DNA of 64,000 nt from Tenodera sinensis (lineage: Eukaryota; Arthropoda; Insecta; Mantodea; Mantidae), in NCBI GenBank assembly GCA_030765045.1, contig CM060964.1:137130948-137194947 (forward strand), in the 5' to 3' direction. Both the position numbers and the translations under genes were made by a program. The notes below the pieces were generated by a model that was not told the DNA's origin, searched no databases, and saw only the letters and a program-made list of their open reading frames with translations. Positions 20,563 to 32,162 of this stretch are shown here, one piece after another. The first letter of the stretch is position 1, and every line of letters starts with the position of its first letter.

Positions 20563-22579
20563 TCTCTGTGTGTGTCTGTGCGTGTGTGTGTCTGCGCGTG
20601 TCTCTCTGTGTGCGTCTCTGTGTCTGTGTGTGTGTGTCTGTGTGCGTCTCTGTGTCTGTGTCTGTGTGCGCCTCTGTGTCTGTGTGTGTCTGTATCTCTG
20701 TGCGTCTGTGTGTCTGTGTGTCTCTGTATCTGTGTACGTCTGTGTGTCTCTGTGTCTGTGTGTCTGTGTGCGTCTCTGTGTCTATGTGTGTGTGTGTGTC
20801 TCTGTGTGCGTCTCTGTGTCTGTGTGTGTCTGTATCTCTGTGCGTCTGTGTGTGTCTGTGTGTGTGTCTGTGTGTCTGTGTGTCTGTGTGTGTCTGTGTG
20901 TCTGTGTGTCTGTGTGTGTGTCTATGTGTGTCTGTGTGTATGTGCCTGTGTGTGTCTATGTGTCTGTGTGTGTCTGTGTGCGTCTATGTGTCTGTGTGTG
21001 TCTATGTGTGTGCCTGTGCGTCTATGTGTCTGTGTGTCTGTGTCTGTGTGCGTCTCTGTGTCTGTGTGTGTCTATGTGTGTGCCTGTGCGTCTATGTGTC
21101 TGTGTCTGTGTGTGTCTCTGTGTCTGTGTGTCTATGTGTCTATGTGTGTCTGTGTGTATGTGTGTGTCTGTGCGTCTATGTGTCTGTGTGTCTGTGTGCG
21201 TCTCTGTGTCTGTGTGTCTATGTGTGTGCCTGTGCGTCTATGTGTCTGTGTGTCTGTGTCTGTGTGTGTCTCTGTGTCTGTGTGTCTGTGTGTGTCTCTG
21301 TGTCTGTGTGTGTCTCTGTGTCTGTGTGTCTATGTGTGTCTGTGTGTCTATGTGTGTCTGTGTGTATGTGCCTGTGTGTGTCTATGTGTCTGTGTGTATG
21401 TGTCTGTGTGTGTCTATGTGTCTGTGTGTATGTGTCTGTGTGTGTCTATGTGTGTCTGTGTGCGTCTATGTGTCTATGTGTGTGCCTGTGCGTCTATATC
21501 TCTGTGCGTCTGTGTGTGTCTATGTGTCTGTGTGTCTCTGTATCTGTGTACCTCTGTATGTGTCTCAGTGTCTGTGTGTCTGTGTGCGTCTATGTGTGTC
21601 TCGGTGTCTGTGTGTGTGTCTCTGTGTCTATGTGTGTCTCTGTGCGTCTGTGTGTGTCTCTGTGCGTCTGTGTGTGTCTCTGTGTCTGTGTGTGTGTCTC
21701 GCTGTCTGTATCTGTCTCTGTGTCTCTGTGCGTCTGTATCTGTCTCTGTGTCTCGGTGTCTGTGTGTGTCTGTGTGTCTGTGTGTCTCTGTGCGTCTGTG
21801 TGTGTCTCGGTGTCTGTGTGTGCCTATGTGTCTCTGTGTGTCTGTATCTGTCTCTGTGTCTCGGTGTCTGTGTGTCTCTGTGCGTCTGTGTGTGTCTCGG
21901 TGTCTGTGTGTGTCTATGTGTCTCTGTGTGTCTGTATCTGTCTCTGTGTCTCGGTGTCTGTGTGTCTCTGTGCGTCTGTGTGTCTCGGTGTCTGTGTGTC
22001 TGTGTGTCTCTGTGCGTCTGTATCTGTCTCTGTGTCTCGGTGTCTGTGTGTGTCTGTGTGTCTCTGTGTCTCTGTGCGTCTGTGTGTGTCTCGGTGTCTG
22101 TGTGTGTCTATGTGCGTCTGTGTGTGTCTCTGTGTCTCTGTGCGTCTGTGTGTGTCTCTGTGTCTGTGTGTGTCTCGCTGTCTGTATCTGTCTCTGTGTC
22201 TCTGTGCGTCTGTGTGTGTCTCTGTGTCTGTGTGTGTGTCTCGCTGTCTGTATCTGTCTCTGTGTCTCTGTGCGTCTGTGTGTGTCTCGGTATCTGTGTG
22301 TGTGTCTCGCTGTCTGTATCTGTCTCTGTGTCTCTGTGCGTATGTGTGTGTGTCTCGGTATCTGTGTGTGTGTCTCGCTGTCTGTATCTGTCTCTGTGTC
22401 TCTGTGTCTCTGTGCGCCTGTGTGTGTCTTGGTGTCTGTGTGTGTCTCTGTGTCTCTATGTCTCTGTGGGTGTCTTGGTGTCTGTGTGTGTCTCTGTGTC
22501 TGTGTGTGTCTCTGTGTCTGTGTGTGTCTCGGTGTCTGTGTGTGTCTCGGTGTCTGTGTGTGTATGTGTCTGTGTGTCT

Positions 22580-23130
22580 GTGTGTCTCTGTGTCTGTGTG
22601 TGTCTCTGTGTCTGTGTGTGTCTCTGTGTCTGTGTGTGTCTCTGTGTCTGTGTGTGTCTCTGTGTCTGTGTGTGTCTCTGTGTCTGTGTGTGTCTCTGTG
22701 TCTGTGTGTGTCTCTGTGTCTGTGTGTGTCTCTGTGTCTGTGTGTGTCTCTGTGTCTGTGTGTGTCTCTATGTCTGTGTGTGTCTTGGTGTCTGTGTGTG
22801 TCTCTGTGTCTGTGTGTGTCTCTGTGTCTGTGTGTGTCTCTGTGTCTGTGTGTGTCTCTGTGTGTGTCTCTGTGTCTGTGTGTGTCTCTGTGTCTGTGTG
22901 TGTCTCTGTGTCTGTGTGTGTCTTGGTGTCTGTGTGTGTCTCTGTGTCTGTGTGTGTCTCTGTGTCTGTGTGTGTCTCGGTGTCTGTGTGTGTCTCGGTG
23001 TCTGTGTGTGTCTATGTGTCTGTGTGTCTCTGTGTCTCTGTGCGTGTCTGTGTCTGTGTGTGTCTGTGTCTGTGTGTGTCTCTGTGTCTGTGTGTGTCTC
23101 TGTGTCTGTGTGTGTCTCTGTGTCTGTGTG
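22580..23130 (+). repeat. 18-bp minisatellite zone within the TG/TC array
   Basis: Units of TCTCTGTGTCTGTGTGTG follow one another with single-base variants such as TCTTGG, TCTATG and TCTCGG. This is the most homogeneous part of the array. In one frame it gives a six-residue repeat of Val, Ser and Cys, with no coding meaning. Confidence 0.85.
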
Positions 23131-23244
23131 TGTCTCTGTGTCTGCGTGTGTCTCGCTGTCTGTATCTGTCTCTGTGTCTCTGTGCGTCTGTGTGTGTCTA
23201 TGTGTCTCTGTGTCTCTGTGCGTCTGTGTGTGTCTCTGTGTCTC

Positions 23245-26200
23245 TGTGTCTCTGTGCGTCTGTGTGTGTCTCGGTGTCTGTGTGTGTCTATGTGTCTGTG
23301 TGTCTGTGTGTCTCTGTGTCTCTGTGCGTGTCTGTGTCTCTGTGTCTGTGTGTGTCTGTGTCTGTGTGTGTCTCTGTGTCGGTGTGTGTCTCTGTGTCTG
23401 TGTGTGTCTCTGTGTCTGTGTGTGTCTCTGTGTCTGTGTGTGTCTCTGTGTCTGTGTGTGTCTCGCTGTCTGTATCTGTCTCTGTGTCTCTGTGCGTCTG
23501 TGTGTGTCTATCTGTCTCTGTGTCTCTGTGCGTCTGTGTGTGTCTATGTGTCTCTGTGTCTCTGTGCGTCTGTGTGTGTCTCTGTGTCTCTGTGCGTCTG
23601 TGTGTGTCTCGCTGTCTGTATCTGTCTCTGTGCGTCTGTGTGTGTCTATGTGTCTCTGTGTCTCTTTGCGTCTGTGTGTGTCTCTGTGTCTCTGTGTCTC
23701 TGTGCGTCTGTGTGTGTCTCGGTGTCTGTGTGTGTGTCTCGGTGTCTGTATCTGTCTCTGTGTCTCTGTGCGTCTGTGTGTGTCTCGGTGTCTGTGTGTG
23801 TGTCTCGGTGTCTGTATCTGTCTCTGTGTCTCTGTGCGTCTGTGTGTGTCTCGGTGTCTGTGTGTGTGTCTCGGTGTCTGTATCTGTCTCTGTGTCTCTG
23901 TGCGTCTCTGTGTGTGTCTCGGTGTCTGTATCTGTCTCTGTGTCTCTGTGCGTCTCTGTGTGTGTCTCGGTGTCTGTATCTGTCTCTGTGTCTCTGTGCG
24001 TCTGTGTGTGTGTGTCTCGGTGTCTGTATCTGTCTCTGTGTCTCTGTGCGTCTCTGTGTGTGTCTCGGTGTCTGTATCTGTCTCTGTGTCTCTGTGCGTC
24101 TCTGTGTGTGTCTCGGTGTCTGTATCTGTCTCTGTGTCTCTGTGCGTCTCTGTGTGTGTCTCGGTGTCTGTATCTGTCTCTGTGTCTCTGTGCGTCTGTG
24201 TGTGTCTCGGTGTCTGTGTGTGTCTCGCTGTCTGTATCTGTCTCTGTGTCTCTGTGCGTCTGTGTGTGTCTCGCTGTCTGTATCTGTCTCTGTGTCTCTG
24301 TGCGTCTGTGTGTGTCTCGGTGTCTGTGTGTGTGTCTCGGTGTCTGTATCTGTCTCTGTGTCTCTGTGCGTCTGTGTGTGTCTCGCTGTCTGTATCTGTC
24401 TCTGTGTCTCTGTGTCTCTGTGCGTCTCTGTGTGTGTCTCGCTGTCTGTATCTGTCTCTGTGTCTCTGTGCGTCTCTGTGTGTGTCTCGGTGTCTGTATC
24501 TGTCTCTGTGTCTCTGTGCGTCTGTGTGTGTCTCGGTGTCTGTGTGTGTCTCTGTGTCTCTGTGTCTCTGTGCGTCTGTGTGTGTCTCGGTGTCTGTATC
24601 TGTCTCTGTGTCTCTGTGCGTCTGTGTGTGTCTCGCTGTCTGTATCTGTCTCTGTGTCTCTGTGTCTCTGTGCGTCTGTGTGTGTCTCGGTGTCTGTGTG
24701 TGTGTCTCTGTGTCTCTGTGTCTCTGTGCGTCTGTGTGTGTCTCGGTGTCTGTGTGTGTGTCTCTGTGTCTCTGTGCGTCTGTGTGTGTCTCGCTGTCTG
24801 TATCTGTCTCTGTGTCTCTGTGCGTCTGTGTGTGTCTCGGTGTCTGTGTGTGTGTCTCGGTGTCTGTGTGTGTGTCTCGGTGTCTGTATCTGTCTCTGTG
24901 TCTCTGTGCGTCTGTGTGTGTCTCGCTGTCTGTATCTGTCTCTGTGTCTCTGTGCGTCTGCGTGTGTCTCGCTGTCTGTATCTGTCTCTGTGTCTCTGTG
25001 TCTCTGTGTCTCTGTGCGTCTGTGTGTGTCTCGCTGTCTGTATCTGTCTCTGTGTCTCTGTGCGTCTGTGTGTGTCTCGGTGTCTGTGTGTGTGTCTCGC
25101 TGTCTGTATCTGTCTCTGTGTCTCTGTGCGTCTGTGTGTGTCTCGGTGTCTGTGTGTGTGTCTATGTGTCTGTGTGTCTATGTGTCTGTGTGTCTCTGTG
25201 TCTCTGTGCGTCTGTGTGTGTCTCGGTGTCTGTGTGTGTGTCTCGCTGTCTGTATCTGTCTCTGTGTCTCTGTGCGGCTGTGTGTGTCTCGCTGTCTGTA
25301 TCTGTCTCTGTGTCTCTGTGCGTCTGTGTGTGTCTCGGTGTCTGTGTGTGTGTCTCGCTGTCTGTATCTGTCTCTCTGTCTCTGTGCGTCTGTGTGTGTC
25401 TCTGTGCGTCTGTGTGTGTCTCGCTGTCTGTGTGTCTCTGTGTCTCTGTGCGTCTGTGTGTGTCTCGGTGTCTGTGTGTGTGTCTCGCTGTCTGTGTGTC
25501 TCTGTGCGTCTGTGTGTGTCTCGGTGTCTGTGTATGTGTCTATGTGTCTGTGTGTCTCTGTGTCTCTGTGCGTCTGTGTGTGTCTCGGTGTCTGTGTGTG
25601 TGTCTCGCTGTCTGTATCTGTCTCTGTGTCTCTGTGCGTCTGTGTGTGTCTCGGTGTCTGTGTGTGTGTCTCGCTGTCTGTATCTGTCTCTGTGTCTCTG
25701 TGCGTCTGTGTGTGTCTCGGTGTCTGTGTGTGTGTCTCGCTGTCTGTGTGTGTGTCTATGTGTCTGTGTGTCTCTGTGCGTCTGTGTGTGTCTCGGTGTC
25801 TGTGTGTGTCTCGCTGTCTGTATCTGTCTCTGTGTCTCTGTGCGTCTGTGTGTGTCTCGGTGTCTGTGTGTGTGTCTCGGTGTCTGTGTGTGTGTCTATG
25901 TGTCTGTGTGTCTCTGTGTCTCTGTGCGTCTGTGTGTGTCTCGGTGTCTGTGTGTGTGTCTCGCTGTCTGTATCTGTCTCTGTGTCTCTGTGCGTCTGTG
26001 TGTGTCTCGGTGTCTGTGTGTGTGTCTCGCTGTCTGTGTGTCTCTGTGTCTCTGTGCGTCTGTGTGTGTCTCGGTGTCTGTGTGTGTGTCTCGCTGTCTG
26101 TATCTGTCTCTGTGTCTCTGTGCGTCTGTGTGTGTCTCGGTGTCTGTGTGTGTGTCTCGCTGTCTGTGTGTGTGTCTATGTGTCTGTGTGTCTCTGTGCG

Positions 26201-29200
26201 TCTGTGTGTGTCTCGGTGTCTGTGTGTGTCTCGCTGTCTGTATCTGTCTCTGTGTCTCTGTGCGTCTGTGTGTGTCTCGGTGTCTGTGTGTGTGTCTCGG
26301 TGTCTGTGTGTGTGTCTATGTGTCTGTGTGTCTCTGTGTCTCTGTGCGTCTGTGTGTGTCTCGGTGTCTGTGTGTGTGTCTCGCTGTCTGTATCTGTCTC
26401 TGTGTCTCTGTGCGTCTGTGTGTGTCTCGGTGTCTGTGTGTGTCTATGTGTCTGTGTGTCTGTGTGTCTCTGTGTCTCTGTGCGTGTCTGTGTCTCTGTG
26501 TCTGTGTGTGTCTGTGTCTGTGTGTGTCTCTGTGTCGGTGTGTGTCTCTGTGTCTGTGTGTGTCTCTGTGTCTGTGTGTGTCTCTGTGTCTGTGTGTGTC
26601 TCTGTGTCTGTGTGTGTCTCGCTGTCTGTATCTGTCTCTGTGTCTCTGTGCGTCTGTGTGTGTCTATCTGTCTCTGTGTCTCTGTGCGTCTGTGTGTGTC
26701 TATGTGTCTCTGTGTCTCTGTGCGTCTGTGTGTGTCTCTGTGTCTCTGTGCGTCTGTGTGTGTCTCGCTGTCTGTATCTGTCTCTGTGCGTCTGTGTGTG
26801 TCTATGTGTCTCTGTGTCTCTTTGCGTCTGTGTGTGTCTCTGTGTCTCTGTGTCTCTGTGCGTCTGTGTGTGTCTCGGTGTCTGTGTGTGTGTCTCGGTG
26901 TCTGTATCTGTCTCTGTGTCTCTGTGCGTCTGTGTGTGTCTCGGTGTCTGTGTGTGTGTCTCGGTGTCTGTATCTGTCTCTGTGTCTCTGTGCGTCTGTG
27001 TGTGTCTCGGTGTCTGTGTGTGTGTCTCGGTGTCTGTATCTGTCTCTGTGTCTCTGTGCGTCTCTGTGTGTGTCTCGGTGTCTGTATCTGTCTCTGTGTC
27101 TCTGTGCGTCTCTGTGTGTGTCTCGGTGTCTGTATCTGTCTCTGTGTCTCTGTGCGTCTGTGTGTGTGTGTCTCGGTGTCTGTATCTGTCTCTGTGTCTC
27201 TGTGCGTCTCTGTGTGTGTCTCGGTGTCTGTATCTGTCTCTGTGTCTCTGTGCGTCTCTGTGTGTGTCTCGGTGTCTGTATCTGTCTCTGTGTCTCTGTG
27301 CGTCTCTGTGTGTGTCTCGGTGTCTGTATCTGTCTCTGTGTCTCTGTGCGTCTGTGTGTGTCTCGGTGTCTGTGTGTGTCTCGCTGTCTGTATCTGTCTC
27401 TGTGTCTCTGTGCGTCTGTGTGTGTCTCGCTGTCTGTATCTGTCTCTGTGTCTCTGTGCGTCTGTGTGTGTCTCGGTGTCTGTGTGTGTGTCTCGGTGTC
27501 TGTATCTGTCTCTGTGTCTCTGTGCGTCTGTGTGTGTCTCGCTGTCTGTATCTGTCTCTGTGTCTCTGTGTCTCTGTGCGTCTCTGTGTGTGTCTCGCTG
27601 TCTGTATCTGTCACTGTGTCTCTGTGCGTCTCTGTGTGTGTCTCGGTGTCTGTATCTGTCTCTGTGTCTCTGTGCGTCTGTGTGTGTCTCGGTGTCTGTG
27701 TGTGTCTCTGTGTCTCTGTGTCTCTGTGCGTCTGTGTGTGTCTCGGTGTCTGTATCTGTCTCTGTGTCTCTGTGCGTCTGTGTGTGTCTCGCTGTCTGTA
27801 TCTGTCTCTGTGTCTCTGTGTCTCTGTGCGTCTGTGTGTGTCTCGGTGTCTGTGTGTGTGTCTCTGTGTCTCTGTGCGTCTGTGTGTGTCTCGGTGTCTG
27901 TGTGTGTGTCTCTGTGTCTCTGTGTCTCTGTGTCTCTGTGCGTCTGTGTGTGTCTCGCTGTCTGTATCTGTCTCTGTGTCTCTGTGCGTCTGTGTGTGTC
28001 TCGGTGTCTGTGTGTGTGTCTCGGTGTCTGTGTGTGTGTCTCGGTGTCTGTATCTGTCTCTGTGTCTCTGTGCGTCTGTGTGTGTCTCGCTGTCTGTATC
28101 TGTCTCTGTGTCTCTGTGCGTCTGCGTGTGTCTCGCTGTCTGTATCTGTCTCTGTGTCTCTGTGTCTCTGTGTCTCTGTGCGTCTGTGTGTGTCTCGCTG
28201 TCTGTATCTGTCTCTGTGTCTCTGTGCGTCTGTGTGTGTCTCGGTGTCTGTGTGTGTGTCTATGTGTCTGTGTGTCTATGTGTCTGTGTGTCTCTGTGTC
28301 TCTGTGCGTCTGTGTGTGTCTCGGTGTCTGTGTGTGTGTCTCGCTGTCTGTATCTGTCTCTGTGTCTCTGTGCGGCTGTGTGTGTCTCGCTGTCTGTATC
28401 TGTCTCTGTGTCTCTGTGCGTCTGTGTGTGTCTCGGTGTCTGTGTGTGTGTCTCGCTGTCTGTATCTGTCTCTCTGTCTCTGTGCGTCTGTGTGTGTCTC
28501 TGTGCGTCTGTGTGTGTCTCGCTGTCTGTGTGTCTCTGTGTCTCTGTGCGTCTGTGTGTGTCTCGGTGTCTGTGTGTGTGTCTCGCTGTCTGTGTGTCTC
28601 TGTGCGTCTGTGTGTGTCTCGGTGTCTGTGTATGTGTCTATGTGTCTGTGTGTCTCTGTGTCTCTGTGCGTCTGTGTGTGTCTCGGTGTCTGTGTGTGTG
28701 TCTCGCTGTCTGTATCTGTCTCTGTGTCTCTGTGCGTCTGTGTGTGTCTCGGTGTCTGTGTGTGTGTCTCGCTGTCTGTATCTGTCTCTGTGTCTCTGTG
28801 CGTCTGTGTGTGTCTCGGTGTCTGTGTGTGTGTCTCGCTGTCTGTGTGTGTGTCTATGTGTCTGTGTGTCTCTGTGCGTCTGTGTGTGTCTCGGTGTCTG
28901 TGTGTGTCTCGCTGTCTGTATCTGTCTCTGTGTCTCTGTGCGTCTGTGTGTGTCTCGGTGTCTGTGTGTGTGTCTCGGTGTCTGTGTGTGTGTCTATGTG
29001 TCTGTGTGTCTCTGTGTCTCTGTGTGTGTCTCGGTGTCTGTGTGTGTGTCTCGCTGTCTGTATCTGTCTCTGTGTCTCTGTGCGTCTGTGTGTGTCTCGG
29101 TGTCTGTGTGTGTGTCTCGCTGTCTGTGTGTCTCTGTGTCTCTGTGCGTCTGTGTGTGTCTCGGTGTCTGTGTGTGTGTCTCGCTGTCTGTATCTGTCTC

Positions 29201-29500
29201 TGTGTCTCTGTGCGTCTGTGTGTGTCTCGGTGTCTGTGTGTGTGTCTCGCTGTCTGTGTGTGTGTCTATGTGTCTGTGTGTCTCTGTGCGTCTGTGTGTG
29301 TCTCGGTGTCTGTGTGTGTCTCGCTGTCTGTATCTGTCTCTGTGTCTCTGTGCGTCTGTGTGTGTCTCGGTGTCTGTGTGTGTGTCTCGGTGTCTGTGTG
29401 TGTGTCTATGTGTCTGTGTGTCTCTGTGTCTCTGTGCGTCTGTGTGTGTCTCGGTGTCTGTGTGTGTGTCTCGCTGTCTGTATCTGTCTCTGTGTCTCTG
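23245..29500 (+). repeat. 3.16-kb tandem duplication inside the array
   Basis: Rare variants recur at a fixed distance: TCTATG at 23285 and 26441, GCGTGTC at 23326 and 26482, GGTGTGTG at 23381 and 26537, CTTTGCG at 23664 and 26820; all are offset by 3,156 bp. The copies are therefore adjacent. The second copy differs by one substitution (TCAC at 27611 for TCTC at 24455) and by indels that change the offset to 3,164 and then 3,098; the latter step equals one 66-bp composite unit. Confidence 0.85.
25621..26440 (+). repeat. 420-bp tandem duplication inside the array
   Basis: 25621-26020 and 26041-26440 are identical as far as I can read, an offset of 420 bp. A related pair with an offset of 412 bp is found in the second 3.16-kb copy near 28853 and 29265. 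Confidence 0.85.
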
Positions 29501-30592
29501 TGCGTCTGTGTGTGTCTCGGTGTCTGTGTGTGTGTCTCGCTGTCTGTGTGTCTCTGTGTCTCTGTGCGTCTGTGTGTGTCTCGGTGTCTGTGTGTGTGTC
29601 TCGCTGTCTGTATCTGTCTCTGTGTCTCTGTGCGTCTGTGTGTGTCTCGGTGTCTGTGTGTGTGTCTCGCTGTCTGTGTGTCTCTGTGTCTCTGTGCGTC
29701 TGTGTGTGTCTCGGTGTCTGTGTGTGTGTCTCGCTGTCTGTATGTCTCTGTGCGTCTGTGTGTGTCTCGGTGTCTGTGTGTGTGTCTATGTGTCTGTGTG
29801 TGTCTCGGTGTCTGTGTGTGTGTCTCGCTGTCTGTGTGTCTCTGTGGCTCTTTGTGCCTCTGTGTCTGTGTGTGTCTGGGTGTCTGTGTGTGTCTCGGTG
29901 TCTGTGTGTCTCTGTGACTCTTTGTGCCTCTGTGTCTGTGTGTGTCTCTGTGTCTGTGTGGGTCTCTGTGTCTGTGTGTGTCTCTGTGTCTGTGTGTGTC
30001 TCTGTGTCTGTGTGTGTCTCTGTGACTCTTTGTGTCTCTGTGTCTGTGTGTGTCTCTGTGTCGGTGTGGGTCTCTGTGTCTGTGTGTGTCTCTGTGTCTG
30101 TGTGTGTCTCTGTGACTCTTTGTGTCTCTGTGTCTGTGTGTGTCTCTGTGTCCGTGTGTGTCTCTGTGTCTGTGTGTGTCTCTGTGACTCTTTGTGCCTC
30201 TGTGTCTGTGTGTGTCTCTGTGTCCGTGTGTGTCTCTGTGTCTGTGTGTGTCTCTGTGACTCTTTGTGTCTCTGTGTCTGTGTGTGTCTCTGTGTCCGTG
30301 TGTGTCTCGGTGTCTGTGTGTCTCTGTGACTCTTTGTGCCTCTGTGACTCTTTGTGTCTCTGTGTCTGTGTGGGTCTCTGTGTCTGTGTGTGTCTCTGTG
30401 TCTGTGTGTGTCTCTGTGTCTGTGTGTGTCTCTGTGTCTGTGTGTGTCTCTGTGTCTGTGTGTGTCTCTGTGTCCGTGTGTGTCTCGGTGTCTGTGTGTG
30501 TGTCTGTGTCTGTGTGTGTGTCTCTGTGTCTGTGTGTGTCTCGGTGTCTGTGTGTGTCTCGGTGTCTGTGTGTGTCTCGGTGTCTGTGTGTT

Positions 30593-31769
30593 TAACTGGC
30601 CGGGATTGCTCGGGGTGCTAACCACGTCCTACCCTCCAGGACTGCACCCCACCAATGACGCCTCTAATGGGCAGAGGTGGGTGACGCAGCGGCTGGCCGG
30701 CAAGCCTTGGCTCTTTATGGGCTGTTGCGCTAGGTATTGTATGTGTGCCTTTAAAAGGCTGTGAACAAGTTGACAAAATGCGTTTATTGAGCTCACTTTG
30801 TTTTGAAGTGTCTACTTTTTAAACACCTCTGCAACAATGAAAATCAAAGTAAATCTTTAACTCAACTTTTCCACAGTTTAAATTCATTTATCCTGAAGGT
30901 GCATTTTTTCCAAAAATATTGTATCTACAGTTATCGAACTTGGCAGTTTGATAGGGAAGGTCCTACTGCATAATTCTGTGGAAAAGAATTTGCATAAACA
31001 TTTTAGTTAAACCTTGGTGAGACTTCTCTGCATTTGCGAAGAATAATTATGTAAAAGTAACAATATATTATTTTTTATCTCAAAGACGATAATACATATA
31101 AGAATTCTGTACAACAGGTTTATGTATTGTATATATTAAAGACGACTCATAAAAATGTTGAATGAAATATGTAAATCAATTTTTGATAAAATGTGCATTG
31201 TGTTTAAATAGCAAAAAATATAATACAACTCAAATACATAAGAAAATTCTGAAAAATTATACAGTATGTAAACAATCATTAGTAATTAGAAAACTGGAAT
31301 TTGATATGATAGGTTATAAAATGTGGCAGTTATGAATACTTTTCCGAGATGATATTTTTACCTACATCCCCCCTTAAGCAGCTTTTCACATTTTCACTTA
31401 GTCATGCCTTTATTTTTTTTTTTTTTTTCTTTTTTAAAGGTTTTAACTCTGCGGATGCCCTTATAATACATGTCATTTTAAATGGGAGGATTTATTTCTA
31501 TCTTCTTTTTATCAGGTGAAACAAAAAATCTCTTGTGTGGCCAAATCACCACCTTATCCCATTTAGGTCAGGATATAGTGTCCCGCTTTTAAACATATGA
31601 CTGTCGCTTCTGGTTGGGTTTCGGTGTACGTGTAACCAAAATATTTTATGGGAGTATTTCTCCAAATGTTTATCTCTGTTACATGAAACAGATAGCAAAA
31701 TAAGCTTTCATAGCAATATTTTGTAAAAGCTTTATCAAAATAGATGATAGTTCACTAGTGAAAGTAATG
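30593..31769. other. No gene recognised
   Basis: The first 150 bp after the array are GC-rich (CTGGCCGGGATTGCTCGG onward) and look like part of an older repeat. The rest is AT-rich with a poly-T tract near 31410-31430. Confidence 0.4.
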
Positions 31770-32162
31770 TGCTATGGAAAAAATGATTTGAGCGCATTAG
31801 GAGAGCAGCCGTGTGGCAGCGCGGTTTACATATGTTGATATTTCAACATTCAGCTGAGTTCATTTATAGTCTCTGATCCATATGTTATCGTTTATAGGAC
31901 ATTCAAATAGGCTGTGTCTTGAATCACCACTTGCATTTGTATTTGCGAGTATGTACCTATACAAATGCATGGTGATTCAAGACGGCCTGTTTGAGTGTCC
32001 CTTAGACTATAACATATGGGTCAGAGGCTATAAGTAAACTCAGCTGCATGTTGAAATATCCACTTGTGTAAACTGCACCACCATTCGACGTGGAATTTAA
32101 AATTATTGAAGTATTAAAAGTATTCTGCTCTCCTAATGGGCTCAAGCGTTTTTTCCACGGCT
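31770..32162. repeat. 393-bp imperfect palindromic (MITE-like) element
   Basis: The left arm (31770-31941) and right arm (31960-32162) are reverse complements for most of their length. Shared words include GCATTAGGAGAGCAG or CCATTAGGAGAGCAG near the outer ends, GATATTTCAACAT and CAGCTGAGTT in the middle, and GAATCACCA with GCATTTGTA beside an 18-nt loop. The arms differ by one 30-bp replacement. There is no coding capacity. The structure is that of a non-autonomous foldback or MITE-type element; a target-site duplication is not obvious. Confidence 0.88.

Larger units (their letters stand above)
20563..30592 (+). repeat. 10-kb TG/TC-rich simple-sequence and minisatellite array
   Basis: The forward strand is almost entirely built from the words TCTGTG, TGTG, TCTCTGTG, TGCG, TCGGTG and TCGCTG, with A nearly absent (only in words such as TATG, GTATC and GACTC). 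Because TA and TGA are so rare, all three forward frames stay open for more than 3,000 codons each; these are not genes. The array is zoned: a variable zone to about 22500, a zone of nearly pure 18-bp units (TCTCTGTGTCTGTGTGTG) at about 22580-23130, composite 46- and 66-bp units built on TCTGTATCTGTCTCTG at about 23130-29820, and a last zone with TGTGACTCTTTGTG spaced 72 or 90 bp. Alternating TG/CA can adopt Z-DNA, but the TC steps interrupt it. No GGG runs exist, so G-quadruplexes are not expected. Confidence 0.98.

Noticed and set aside
20490..30621. Open frames of more than 3,000 codons rich in Cys, Val, Ser and Leu, in all three forward frames
   Set aside because: They arise from the lack of stop words in a TG/TC repeat; three frames are open at once and none shows a domain.
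26802..30625. Minus-strand frames of about 270-280 codons rich in Thr, His, Arg and Gln
   Set aside because: They are the complement of the same simple-sequence array and only reflect its composition.
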